64,000 bases of DNA from Epithemia pelagica (lineage: Eukaryota > Bacillariophyta > Bacillariophyceae > Surirellales > Surirellaceae): positions 434,001 to 498,000 of the forward strand of contig OX337237.1 of assembly GCA_946965045.2 (NCBI GenBank), in the 5' to 3' direction. Shown here one piece after another: positions 34,133-44,721 of this stretch. Made by a program: the position numbers and the translations under genes. A model generated the notes under the pieces. The model did not search any database. It saw only the letters and a list, made by a program, of their open reading frames with translations, and was not told where the DNA came from. The stretch's first letter is position 1, and every line of letters starts with the position of its first letter.

Positions 34133-35223
34133 TCAAAAGAAGGGTCCATTGCGTGGATCGCTGCCAATCCGATTCACGACCAAATGATTCAAAATGGGTG
34201 GTGCGGGTTGGGACGAGGACGAAATGCGTGCCGTCGTGGCATCGAGGGGAACGCCAAAGTCGGATGGTTTGTTGCTCGTGGACGGGGTCGTGGCGGCAAA
34301 GGCCGCGGCGGCCGCCGCCGTCGACGGAGCTTCCGAGGCCTCCAAGGCATAAAAGTCGGCCGACGATTCGACCGATTCCATCAAGACGGCATCGCCATAA
34401 AAAAAGAAGAGCAAGACGGCAAACAAAATGTAGAGCGGTGCCAAAAACATGCACGTGACGGCCAAAATGGTCGAAATCCGTTCAATTTCGTAGGGTTCCA
34501 TGCGTTGGTCCATATTATTATTATTGTTTTTGTCTTCGCGGTCATTGCCATCCGACCAATCTTCCACCTGTACAACAAAGATGAAAAGAAGGAGTCTAGT
34601 GAGATCCACCAACCCACAAAAAGACTAGGTTCACCCTATTCAATTCCATTCGTATTCCCCCTCTCCCTTACCCGCACTTCTCCGAGTACCATGGCACAAA
34701 CGAACAGGACATTGGCAAACATGACAATGGCGCCACCAAACATGCCAATTTTCAAGGTTTGATGGGCCGTGGGAGAAAAGCAGGGGGCAATGTAATCACC
34801 GCGCATACTGGTAAAGCCCACCAGCGTGGTACTCCCATACAAGGACAAGCCCAGTGCCATGAGGACGGTATACAAGGCCACGGCCACGACACTTTTGCTC
34901 TCAATTTGACCCAATTGCAAGTGCATCTCAATGTCCCGTTCGTCCGCCGAACCGCCGTGTTGACAATTGTTGTTATTATTGTCGCCGTCGTCGCCATTAT
35001 TGTTGTCGTTGCAGTCGCCTTGGTTTTGTTGTTGTTGTTGATTGTAGTCGAGCATGGCATTGTAATAGCGATCCATTCGCATATAATGGGCATGCACATG
35101 ACCCGTCATGACAATGGCCAAGACAAAGGCAACCAAGGTCAAGACGGTCGTTAAGGTCCATGTAAAGGCCACAACCGAACGCTTATTGGTCAAAAAGGAA
35201 CCACAGAGGGAAGGAGGAGACAT
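34133..35223 (-). CDS. Four-helix membrane protein of unknown function
   Basis: Model: exon 1 35223-34672 and exon 2 34567-34133, intron GTAAGG...ACAG in phase 0, giving 328 residues. Four hydrophobic helices are visible: FTWTLTTVLTLVAFVLAIVM, VVAVALYTVLMALGLSLYG, GMFGGAIVMFANVLFVCAMV and STILAVTCMFLAPLYILFAV. A Gln/Asn/Asp-rich loop of about 60 residues lies between helices 1 and 2, and there is an Ala/Ser/Thr-rich tail. The layout is tetraspan-like but lacks a CCG motif, so it is not called a tetraspanin. The frame is open upstream of the chosen start to 35391; MSPPSLCGSF gives the shortest cytosolic N-terminus. Confidence 0.7.
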
Positions 35224-35957
35224 GGTTGGTGATATTGAAAGGCAACGAGTGTGTGCGCCAATGGGAAGTGGATTCTTCGAGTTTTGGAATGGTCCAGGCC
35301 TCAAGCTGCTATGGCTGGTTTCGGACGATCCAACAAGGGACTTGTGTACACGCAAATGATTGAGTGGAACAAAGCTCTCTCTCTCGTCCAAACACTCCTT
35401 GTAGGGGGCTCAAACTCAACGGCTTCTATCTTTGTTGTTGTTGTGTGCTACGATATAGGACGAATGTACAGACCAGACGAGGCGTAGGGACCATGTTCCT
35501 TCCAAACAATGAACCAACGTATAATTTTTTTGCCTGCAATAACTTGTCGTCGTCGTCTTTTTGTTGTTGGTATCCTTTTTTGGGAAGTCGACAATTCCTG
35601 TAATACTCAACAAGAACGAGACACACAACCACAATGGTGAATGCTCTAGATCGATGGGTTCGGCTTGTTGTTGTTGTTGTTGTTGTGTCGCCCTCCTTCG
35701 CTCCGTTGTCTTCGCCGAGTCCGAGTCCGGCCAGACATTTTACAGCCAGGCGACCCTGCGCTCGAGCATCTCGCCGTTCACACCCTGCCTATCTACGCAG
35801 TCACGATTGCCCACACGTGGCGTGTGTCCGTTGAGTGTGTCATTGTCCCTATGGCTGGCGCGTTTTCGGTCGCGGATAAGGTCGCATTCCGAGCCTGTCA
35901 CTCCTTCGGCTCGCGCGCGTCGGAGGTACTCACAACCACAACAAACTCGACCACACC
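35224..35957. other. Divergent intergenic spacer
   Basis: Lies between the four-helix gene and the Vps62-like gene; likely holds both promoters. A (TTG)n run occurs near 35665-35685. No gene is supported. Confidence 0.5.
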
Positions 35958-36699
35958 ATGGCGGCGGCGGAACGAATGGCAACCATGCGGCAGCGCCACA
36001 ACCACCATCCCGAGCACCAATCCTGGTGGTCTGTCGTATCCTTGTTCCGGACACCGCAACGAGCACGACAACGACGAAACCGGTCCAGGATTGGTGCCTC
36101 TTCTTCTTGTTGTTGTTGGTCGACGATGGGTTCTGGAATGCTGCTGCTGCTGTTGCTTCTGATGGTCGGTCTGCATCCGTTGGGGGACATGGTCGTAATG
36201 GTACAGGCGTTTGGGGACGACGACGATACCAATGCTCGATTTGATCCGTACGACTTTGCAACCAATATCAAGTCCTGCCATGTGCCCGACCATCAATCCA
36301 CCACGAACAACGACGATCTTCCACCCTTTGCCACCAACACGTGTCGGTCTCGAAACAACAAGGAGGATGATCCAACGTGGTGGAATACCACCGAGAATGC
36401 GGCCCTCCTCCATGAATTGGCTGTCGCCCATGCTCCCATTTTGTATTTTCATCCCCTCGAAGTCTACTCCCCCGCTTCGGTCCATCGTACCCTGAATCAG
36501 GATGCAACGAATGACACTCCACCACCAAACGACAACGACGCCGACAAGGATGACGAATTGCCGGCCCGATTGTATTATGGAGACGACAGTTTGGTGGAAG
36601 GTTCGGCCACACCCGACGGTTTGCAACGCACGACACGCGATCCCAATTGGGTCTTGTTCTCCCACAGTTTTTATCTCACCAAAACACCACCAGCCAATG

Positions 36700-36771
36700 A
36701 AGAAGAAGAAGAAGAAGAAGAAGAAGAAGAAGAAGAAGAAGAAGAAGAAGAAGAAGAAGAAGAAGAAGAAG
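36700..36771 (+). repeat. (GAA)n coding repeat, poly-Glu
   Basis: About 23 GAA triplets encode an uninterrupted glutamate run inside the Vps62-like reading frame. Confidence 0.9.
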
Positions 36772-39410
36772 ATGTCACTACCAATTCAACCACGGCCGCC
36801 TTGTTGTGGTGCGAGTATCAACGGGGCGACGGCTTTGACAAAAGTACCGGTACCGCTCGCGCCCCCTTGTATTATCAAGTGGTGGATACCAATGATACGA
36901 CACCGTGACGATTCACTACTTTGTGTATTTTCCCTGGAGTGGATCGAGTAGTTTTGGCGCCTGGACCAGTCTCAATGGACCAGTCTCAATGGAACGTCCG
37001 AGTATACTCGCATGACGGTACCGCCCTGGGGCGTTCACGAAGGCGATTGGCAACTCCTCAGTGTCACCCTTTGCAATTCGCCCCAAGTTTCCAGGCCCTT
37101 GGCCGTGACCTATCGACAAGACGAGGGTCGATTTGGACAAGTGTACGATTGTATCCAAGGAGAGTGTACCTTTCATCAAGCACTCGACGACGACGGTGTC
37201 ACCACTTTGTCCTTTCATCCCGTGGGCTTTGTCGCCCTCCATACCCATGACGTGTATGCCGTGGCGGCCGAGGAAATTCTCTACGATCAAGTATGGCCCT
37301 TGGAATTTTGGGTCAATTTGCAAGGCTTTTACAGTGTCCATCGAACCGCCTATTACAATCATAATGATAATACTAAGGACGACACGAATCACCCATCGTC
37401 CACCCAGCCCGAAAACAATGATGATGATACCAATACTACTACAACGTCACCACCACCCTTTCGACGGTTGCTTCCCATCCCCGAAACTCTCGTACGATTG
37501 CCACGCAATGCCGATATTCCCACGGCCGCCGATCCTTCCGAATATTGGGTGGCCTTTGGAGGACGATGGTACGTACCATGTAGGGTACACACAATAGCCG
37601 TGACAAGAATTGTTGTTTTGTGGCTCTGTTTGCAGAGGGCGTGCCTGTTTTCCCTCGTGGCAAACTCTATATCTCACTGAACAAGTGTTCTTGCGTGTGT
37701 GCATGTGTTTGTCTCTCTCTCTCTTTGTTGTGGACAGGGGCCGTCCCACGACGGATCCGACGACACTCTTGTTTGACTATGACGAATTACCGATTTGTGT
37801 CGACCATTCCACGACCCGCATCATTCCGTGTCCCACGGCGGAGGAAAATCCCATGTTTGATTTGGTCTTGCAATGCTGGGATTGGTTCCCCCCTCGTCTC
37901 CTCTCATGGAAGGAGGCAAGTTGCTCTTGGATTTTTTAACCTCCCACCATGTCGGACAAGCCCCGTATGGACCGGCGGCGCATCCCACCTATTTGACCTG
38001 GACCCGACCCGGCAATGCTCCCTTGTGGAAGCGGCTGGATCCGGAGGAGGATGGTTCCGCATTTTGCGAACGCTTTCGAGTCATTCCCGATACATTTCGC
38101 ATGACCCCGACGCAAGAAACCTTACCGGCCGAACGGGCGGCCTGGAATCTTGTCATTTTGTGTACGGCCGCGACACTCTTTACCATTGTCTATGTCGTCT
38201 CGACCAAGTACATTCCGGTTCAACCCGTCTTTCAGTCCGACCCGGCCACGGGCCATTTGGTCTCGCCCGACAATCGCAAAGATCGGTTGTGGGTCTTTCA
38301 TTGGGCCTTGGTCTATGCCGTTGTCTATGCCGGCTGTAATCGGAGGAATGATTTTGTACTTTATTGGCAATGATCGATTGTTTGTCTTGTTGGATTGCTT
38401 TTTTGGCAGTGACTTTGAAACGCTGGTACGAGGCTTTCAAGTGATTGGAGTCCTCTTGGTGATCTTGGATACCTCGGGACTTATTGTGGTCATACTCCGA
38501 AGTGAAGATACCTGGAGAACCATGAAACGAACCTATTACGACATTGTCCAAGATCGGCAAGGTCTCCAAGACTTTGAAGACTCGATTCGGATTCCATTGA
38601 ATTCGTCGCGGGTCCTGTTGGCCACTGCCCTCGTCAATGCCTTGACCTTGCCCAGTTTGATTTTTACCGTTCTCATGGCGGTCTTGGGTGTCATGAGTGT
38701 CGGAATGGCCTATGGAATTGGAGAATTGTGTTCCTCCATTGTGGGCTCCCTCGAAGGAATTTGTTTTCGATTTACCTGGTTGGGAATGGAGGAAATTCAA
38801 TGCGGAGAAAATTTTCATGTCTTTTGCAACGGTACGTGGATGAATGGTAAAGTGTTGTTGTTGTTTCGGAAAATCCATCTACGGTGGTAGAGTCTCATAT
38901 GGATGGCTGTTTTTTGTTGTGGTGCTGCTACTAGAATGGGCCCAGCGCGAAATTGTCTTGACCCTGTGGGGTGCCTTTGTCGTATTGATTGGGCACTTTT
39001 TCTTGATTGCCGTGGCCTCCATGGCACGCATTACGCTTCGTTCCGTCTTGAGAGAAATCCAAGTCCTTCAACGACGAACCCGTTTTTTGCAATCCTTGGC
39101 GCTTTCCCGCAACAAAGCACCAGAGATTTGGAGGGAGGACGATTCCGACACTAATCATGACAACAACAACGACGACGATGACGACGAGGACGGTAGTAGT
39201 AGCAACAACGAGAATGGGATTCGCGAAACCGACGAGGCCACGGAACCAATGGCGCACGATTGTGAAGAAGAGGAGAACCTCTTGAGCGCGGAACGATCCG
39301 ACGATACTATAGAGGAGACAAGTTTTTTCAAGAATGATGATAATGAGGAGAGCATGGAGATTTTCCAAGCGACAAACTCTCACAATGACTCGAAGCAACA
39401 ACAACAACAA

Positions 39411-39536
39411 CAACAAGATGGATATGAATGTGTTGTTCCCGAAACCTTGCTTGATTACACGGATGAAAAGAAACAACAAGATGGATATGAATGTGTTGTT
39501 CCCGAAACCTTGCTTGATTACACGGATGAAAAGAAA
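39411..39536 (+). repeat. Exact 63-bp coding tandem duplication
   Basis: Two identical head-to-tail copies (39411-39473 and 39474-39536), each encoding a 21-residue unit that starts QQDGYECVVPET and ends DYTDEKK. They sit in the acidic tail of the Vps62-like gene. Exact identity implies a very recent event or concerted change. Confidence 0.95.
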
Positions 39537-39560
39537 GAGGAATCCGATCAATGGAGATGA

Positions 39561-40521
39561 AGTGTCATGCCACTTGTCTGTACCTCCACTCTGCGTGTCA
39601 TGGTCTTCCGTTGTGTGGTTCGACACGCGTGTGCCAACAATTGCACCGACTGGAATTCAATGGGCAACCAAACTCGGCTGTCGGTACAGTTCGTACTCCT
39701 CACTCGTCACGTGAAAAGAGAAGACGAAGAACCAGAAGAACCAGAATTGCGTCATGGTACTGGCTCTAGTATTACTATTATTATTTGGAACAGAGGACCA
39801 ATCGTTTCCGCAATCGCGTACCGCTCCATGGAAGATGGACTCGGTCGTATCGAGCGTTGCAGCCACATTCGGCTCCAACACATACAGTAATAGAGTCGTC
39901 ACTACGAACTACTACGAGTGAATAGTAGTAGAGAAATGCAAGGAGTATCGAAAGTGGCGTCCTTGTTCCTAATGCACAATTGTCCTTGCGCATCTGATAA
40001 GTAGGAACTACTGGGAGTGATTCTCCAACCAGCAATTTTTTGTGTTGCGCGATGGACGAGCCTGTTTCCGAATATACTGTTGCGGTTGCTCCTTTTGTGT
40101 CAACCTCCAGTGTGATTTGGTCGTTTACGCTGTTCTTGATAAATTAGGATGAGAAAAGAAGGCAAGTGAGCCGTGTCGGAGAGCATGTCGTCGTGGAGAA
40201 AGCAAAACTCTCTCTCTCTCTCGATCGATCTCTCTACTTCCCCCCTCTGCGTGTGAAACAGACACTGGCAGTTTGAAAACGGAAACAGGAGAATCCTTCT
40301 CGTTTCTGGCCAGCTAGCAGTCCACACGAAACGTACAGTCTTGCCATGGTACCACCACCACCACCACCACCACCAGGACTTGAGTATAGCAGGTATGGAG
40401 AAAGGCGGATAGGACGATCCATGTTGTTTGTTTGGTGTTGTGTGTGGTTCGTCGTCGTCGTTGTTGTTTGGGTGGTACTACCCACAGTGTCTTGGGGTTT
40501 TGGTTCGTGTGGTGGTGGTTG
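39561..40521. other. Convergent intergenic spacer
   Basis: A (CCA)n tract at about 40349-40378 and short CT repeats near 40205-40235. ORFs antisense to the Dph6-like 3' end are shadows. No gene is supported. Confidence 0.5.
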
Positions 40522-40869
40522 TTAGGGACAGTTCTTGTCCGAGTCCTTTTGGGGCACTGTCGTCGTGTCGTTGGGGTGGAATAAAGTATCTGGTTGTGGT
40601 GGTGGTGGTGGTGGTTTCTCCACGACGCGACATTGGGCGATCCAGGCTGGATCCAAGACCCATCGAGTCCCCTCGAGTCGTCCGGCCTGCGGGTCCTTGT
40701 CATTCGGATGGTCCTTCTCATCCTTTGGAGTGTCCGGCAAAGACCCAGCCACCAAACGTTGTCGATACATGGGGCCATCCAGACACATGGTATGAAATTC
40801 CCCATTGTCCCCGGCAACCCAATCGACAGGGAATGAAATGGAAGAGGTGTCATCCTCCTCCTTCTCCAG

Positions 40870-40918
<49 letters not shown>

Positions 40919-41682
40919 CGAACGTGTTGTTGCAATGCGGCCAAGGTCTCGGCCGTTACGGTCCGTCCAATCCATGATGATTGGAAGGAGGATGGCAGAC
41001 AGGAAAAGACGCAGACAAAGTCATGCTTCCACAATTCCTGCCAACCGGCGTGTCGGCACGTGTGCCACAAGGGGACCCGGCAGTGGAGAGGCAACCGAGT
41101 TGAGGTTGTAGTACTCGTCGTAGGATCGTCCTTGTCGTCGTCGTCGTCCTTGTCCTCGGCCATGACTGCTTCACAACAATCCGTCATCCAATGAGATGCC
41201 ATGGTACATTCCACGGTTTGAACCAAGTCGCGATCCCCCGTATACAGGACTTGCACATGATGCAAGGATTGCAAGTGTCGCAAACACTGCACATAGCGCG
41301 CTTGCATGGTAGTACGAGTCGCAGTGGCTTGGTGGCTGTCGTCGTTCGTTCGGGGTTCCACGTGCAATTCCACCAAGGGCAGGTCCATGGCGTGCGCTTG
41401 CAATCGCATGAGGGTCAACGAATGAGCTTGAAACGACGTTTCCATGTGAAATGGACCAAAGACGGCCAAGGCCACGACGTGGACCATGGGATCTTGCCAG
41501 GCATGCCACAAGGCCAAATGGCAATTCTTTCCGCCCGTCCACGAAATGGCAGCGGGCACAGCCTCCGGTCCAATCGTTTGCGGAATGTACCGGGCAAACT
41601 GCGATTGGTCCACCGTAGTTTTGTCTTTGTCCGACACTGAAGTATCTTCCCTGGGTGATGAGAAGAATGATAGAGAAGCCAT
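40522..41682 (-). CDS. DPH6: Diphthine-ammonia ligase-like (Dph6/ATPBD4 family) PP-loop protein
   Basis: 386 residues from MASLSFFSS. An upstream in-frame ATG at 41742 exists, but the duplicate copy at 57733-58251 loses frame there, which favours this start. The PP-loop region reads AISWTGGKNCHLALWHAW, where the family usually has S-G-G-K-D-S. Following segments fit the family: VVALAVFGP, SFQAHSLTLMRLQAHAMDLPLVEL, VLYTGDRD, then near the C-terminus DWVAGDNGEFHTMCLDGPMY, which matches the GE-G-EFHT signature. A poly-Gln run of about 16 lies before that. Dph6 enzymes amidate diphthine on elongation factor 2 in the cytosol, using ATP and ammonia. The Asp-to-Asn change in the loop is shared by the duplicate, so it is not a sequencing error. 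Confidence 0.75.
40872..40918. repeat. (TTG)n repeat encoding poly-Gln on the minus strand
   Basis: About sixteen TTG triplets, read as CAA on the minus strand inside the Dph6-like gene. Confidence 0.95.
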
Positions 41683-42352
41683 GTCGTCGTTGCTCTTTGT
41701 CTTTTGATTTTGGTGGTCGAGCTCGTTGCAAGCGATCGTCATGGTGGATCCGAACAAAACGATAAAAAAATGAGGGGTTCGAAGCACGTGTCTCGAGAGT
41801 CAGCGTCCCATTAGCGACTGGAACGCTACTGAGCAGAGAAGACCGTCCCGCTGCGGTTAGCATCCATAGACATGCCAATCCTATTACTGATACTCCTATG
41901 TCAAGTGTCAAGAGCGAATCGAAAGCTAGGGTCTACGGTAGACACAATGCGTTGCTCAAGTCTTCATTATTATTTTGGGGGCGCCCGAAAAAACGGTTCG
42001 TCTATAGTATGGGGCAAGCGGGCTGTCGGAAGTCGGAATGTAGGAGTAGAGGGCCATCTGAAGTCTGAAGACAAGACAGAAAGAGATTTCGCAGCAGTAG
42101 ATAGTGGTTCGTCGATCGGAATGATGCCGCCGCATCCAAAAGAGCACACTCCCCATAGATTACACTAGACCTACCTAGGTAGAACCACAACAACCACATG
42201 AAGGGATAGATTTGGAGTGATGGATGCCGAATGCCGATGCCGATGCCGGGCACATGATCATGAGATGCGGAATGCGGATCGTTTCTTGTCAAACGCGAGT
42301 CGAAGAAGTGCCTGGCTCGAGTACTTGGCGCGGGCCGAGTCCGGAAGAGTAT
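41683..42352. other. Promoter side of the Dph6-like gene and spacer to copia LTR
   Basis: About 41785-41890 is repeated at 58380-58640, where it is interrupted by about 160 bp of unrelated sequence. The rest has no supported gene. Confidence 0.6.
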
Positions 42353-42580
42353 TGTAACCCCCAAGACTCACTCGCGACTACCTTCACCCTCTGGGGGGAA
42401 TAGAATAGAATGTGCGGATAAGGGATGCTACGTGTCTTATACTCTTCGTACAAACCAGTTCCTAAAAGACTAAGCTTACACTACGAACGAAGATTTCCCC
42501 AAAAGTAGTAATTCGGTACGAGGTAATGACCCTTCCCTTACACCCGTGATTCCCAGTCCCGCTACAAGGTCATTCGGACA
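42353..42580 (-). repeat. 3' LTR of element A (borders inferred)
   Basis: Begins TGTCCGAATGACC and ends GTTACA on the minus strand, 228 bp. Its first ~105 bp are nearly identical to the split LTR of element B; the remainder is unrelated. Confidence 0.65.
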
Positions 42581-42612
42581 GTCCCCGCAAGAGACTCAAT
42601 AAGGATCTTGTC

Positions 42613-44721
42613 TTATAAGCTTGCGGGGTTGGGAATTGTACGTGATGCCAGTGTCGGCGGACCCGATGCACCAAATGCAGACGAGTAAGTGAACTGTGAT
42701 AATAGCTCGTTCCGGCGGTCCCGTGACAACATCTTGGTAAAAAGGTCAGCAATGTTGGTTTCCGTATCCTCTTTCCCCACACGGAGAATCCCAGCCGCAG
42801 CCGCTTCCCGGACGGCATGGTAGTTAATGGCATTGTGCCGTTTCGACAATACAGAGGATGGCAAGCTTGTGTTCTTGACCACACCGCGGTTATCGCATAA
42901 CAGATTAGCAGGTGCAACAACAGGTACGCCAAACATTCGCAACTTGTATCGGATCGCCACGATCACTTCTTTCGCGATTCTCATTGCCACGAACTCACTG
43001 CCAAAACTTGATGTTTCGACCGTATTTTGCCGCCTAGAGTACCACAAGATGGGCGCATTTTGCAGCATGACCAGGATTCCGCTGTGTGACCGTCTTGTCA
43101 CCAAATTACCGGCGTGGTCTGCGTCGACGAAGCATGTTACCTGGATCGGCTTCCCAAGCGGCACCGGCATGTTAACAGGGAGCTCTTCGGCCACATCTCC
43201 ATAGAACTCTCTCCACTCGCTCATCTGCACTTGTGCAAAGCACGATTCGTCCAAATCAACATCTTTCGGATCGAACACCAGTTTCATCTTTGGGTGTTTC
43301 TTCAGGTAAGCAACTATGTGGTATGCAGCTTCGAGATGTCCCTGTCTCGGGTTTGCCAAATATTGCGACAAGAGTGACACCTCCAGGTAGATATCCACTC
43401 GTCCGAGCTCGACGGCCCAACGCAGAATCCCAATCAGTTGTTGATACCGTGCTGTCAATTCCTTGTCTAACTCTTGACTCACATGAAGTTCTGGTTTATA
43501 TGTTGTCGGTACAGGCACCTTCGCCGTCGTCTTGAGGTGTTTCCCTGATGCGTCGTCCTTTAGCATCCCTTCGACGATCTTAATTGCATTGCCAACGTAT
43601 TTCTCACTATTCATTCCCCAGGCCCACGAACCATCGGGTAGGTTATGCCGATATATCTGCGCGCCAAGATATATGTCAGGCTCACCCAAACTACCTGCCT
43701 TGATTTTATACTTCTTGTCGATCTCATTCAACACAGGCTCCGGATCATCACTAACCAATAGTAAATCATCCACATATACCAAAATAAGCTCGTAGTATTC
43801 CTCTCCGTTCTTCCTTTTCGACTTCCGCCGTAGTACGCAAGGGTCAGCCAGTGTATCCTTGAAGCCCATCTTGTAAAGCAACGCCATCATGGTGGCCCGC
43901 CAACTCGCTCCGGAGGATTTCAGGCCGTAGAGTGCCCTCACCATCAAGCATATTCGACCCTGGAACTCCTTCCCTACCTTTTCCCTGCATGGCGCGTTCA
44001 AGTACGCGTTTCCAATATCACATGCCAATATGCGTAGTCCTTTCAATGCGGCGACCAGAAATGCCACCCGGATCGAATCGCGGCTCACCACGCTCGAATA
44101 CGTTAAGCTATTCGGCGCGTCAGTCATATGCCCTCCTGCAACGAGTCTTGCCTTCCGAGTCAGGTCCATCTTCACGTCGAAAACCATGTGGCAAGATATT
44201 TCTGTGTGGCCAATCAGCTGTCGCCCTGCTCTCACTTCTCCTAGATCGAGGTCGTCCCTGGCTTCCCAAGCTACCTTCACTACCCGCAGTTCCTTATCTA
44301 TAGCGTCCCGCCCATAGGTAGTTCCAGTAACCTCGTCTATCTTGAGTGCCTCTTCCACGGAATGAGGTAGTTGAATCCTGTACTTCTTCGTCGTCCGCCA
44401 ATACTTTTTCTTTACCTTCTTAACTATCCGTCGCAGATGATTCAGTACCTGCGGTACCCACCAGTGGAACGCTGGCTCTTGTTCGATCTCTTGGGCGACC
44501 GCATATTCCGCCAATTCGATTGCGTATCCCTCTTTCACATCTTTCAATGGGACCCACTGCTGGTCCCCGTTCTTCCATTCAACTGCGATCTCCCACCCTT
44601 TGGTCGTCCTTTTCGGGTGTTTGTTTCCGTTCGAAGAGAGCACGAACCCATCCTTGCGTTCCACGGCGTCCCCGTTTCTCCTGTGCCCAATAATCTCTCT
44701 CATCATGAGATGTAGTCTACC
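42613..44721 (-). CDS. Copia reverse transcriptase and RNase H (element A)
   Basis: About 700 residues. Copia-type RT signatures are IACDIGNAYLNAPC, VRALYGLKSSGASWR and LVYVDDLLLVSDD (catalytic DD). RNase H follows with CFVDADHAGNLVTRRSHSG and ETSSFGSEFVAMRIAKE. The frame continues from the integrase across a TAG stop. The enzyme would copy element RNA into DNA in virus-like particles. Confidence 0.9.
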   Translation of the reverse strand, partial: GRLHLMMREIIGHRRNGDAVERKDGFVLSSNGNKHPKRTTKGWEIAVEWKNGDQQWVPLKDVKEGYAIELAEYAVAQEIEQEPAFHWWVPQVLNHLRRIVKKVKKKYWRTTKKYRIQLPHSVEEALKIDEVTGTTYGRDAIDKELRVVKVAWEARDDLDLGEVRAGRQLIGHTEISCHMVFDVKMDLTRKARLVAGGHMTDAPNSLTYSSVVSRDSIRVAFLVAALKGLRILACDIGNAYLNAPCREKVGKEFQGRICLMVRALYGLKSSGASWRATMMALLYKMGFKDTLADPCVLRRKSKRKNGEEYYELILVYVDDLLLVSDDPEPVLNEIDKKYKIKAGSLGEPDIYLGAQIYRHNLPDGSWAWGMNSEKYVGNAIKIVEGMLKDDASGKHLKTTAKVPVPTTYKPELHVSQELDKELTARYQQLIGILRWAVELGRVDIYLEVSLLSQYLANPRQGHLEAAYHIVAYLKKHPKMKLVFDPKDVDLDESCFAQVQMSEWREFYGDVAEELPVNMPVPLGKPIQVTCFVDADHAGNLVTRRSHSGILVMLQNAPILWYSRRQNTVETSSFGSEFVAMRIAKEVIVAIRYKLRMFGVPVVAPANLLCDNRGVVKNTSLPSSVLSKRHNAINYHAVREAAAAGILRVGKEDTETNIADLFTKMLSRDRRNELLSQFTYSSAFGASGPPTLASRTIPNPASL

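Larger units (their letters stand above)
35958..39560 (+). pseudogene. Vps62-like protein with membrane C-terminus, multiply frameshifted
   Basis: Begins with a leader (MGSGMLLLLLLLMVGLHPLG) and a Vps62-type domain (HAPILYFHPLEVYSPASV, later WGVHEGDWQLLSV). A poly-Glu run lies at about 36700-36770. The C-terminal half has several membrane helices (WNLVILCTAATLFTIVYVV, FHWALVYAVVYAGC, VIGVLLVILDTSGLIVVIL, LWGAFVVLIGHFFLIAVA) and an acidic tail. Introns at about 37571-37635 and 37690-37738, and a clear one at 38832-38934 (GTACGT...CTAG), are retained. Four frame breaks are seen: near 36900; a 14-bp tandem duplication at about 36963-36993 (ACCAGTCTCAATGG twice); a C-run near 37890; and an extra A near 38338. 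So many breaks point to a decaying gene, although assembly errors could explain some. Confidence 0.7.

Noticed and set aside
34133-35223. Tetraspanin assignment for the four-helix protein
   Set aside because: The CCG motif and the large second extracellular loop of tetraspanins are absent; the big loop lies between helices 1 and 2.
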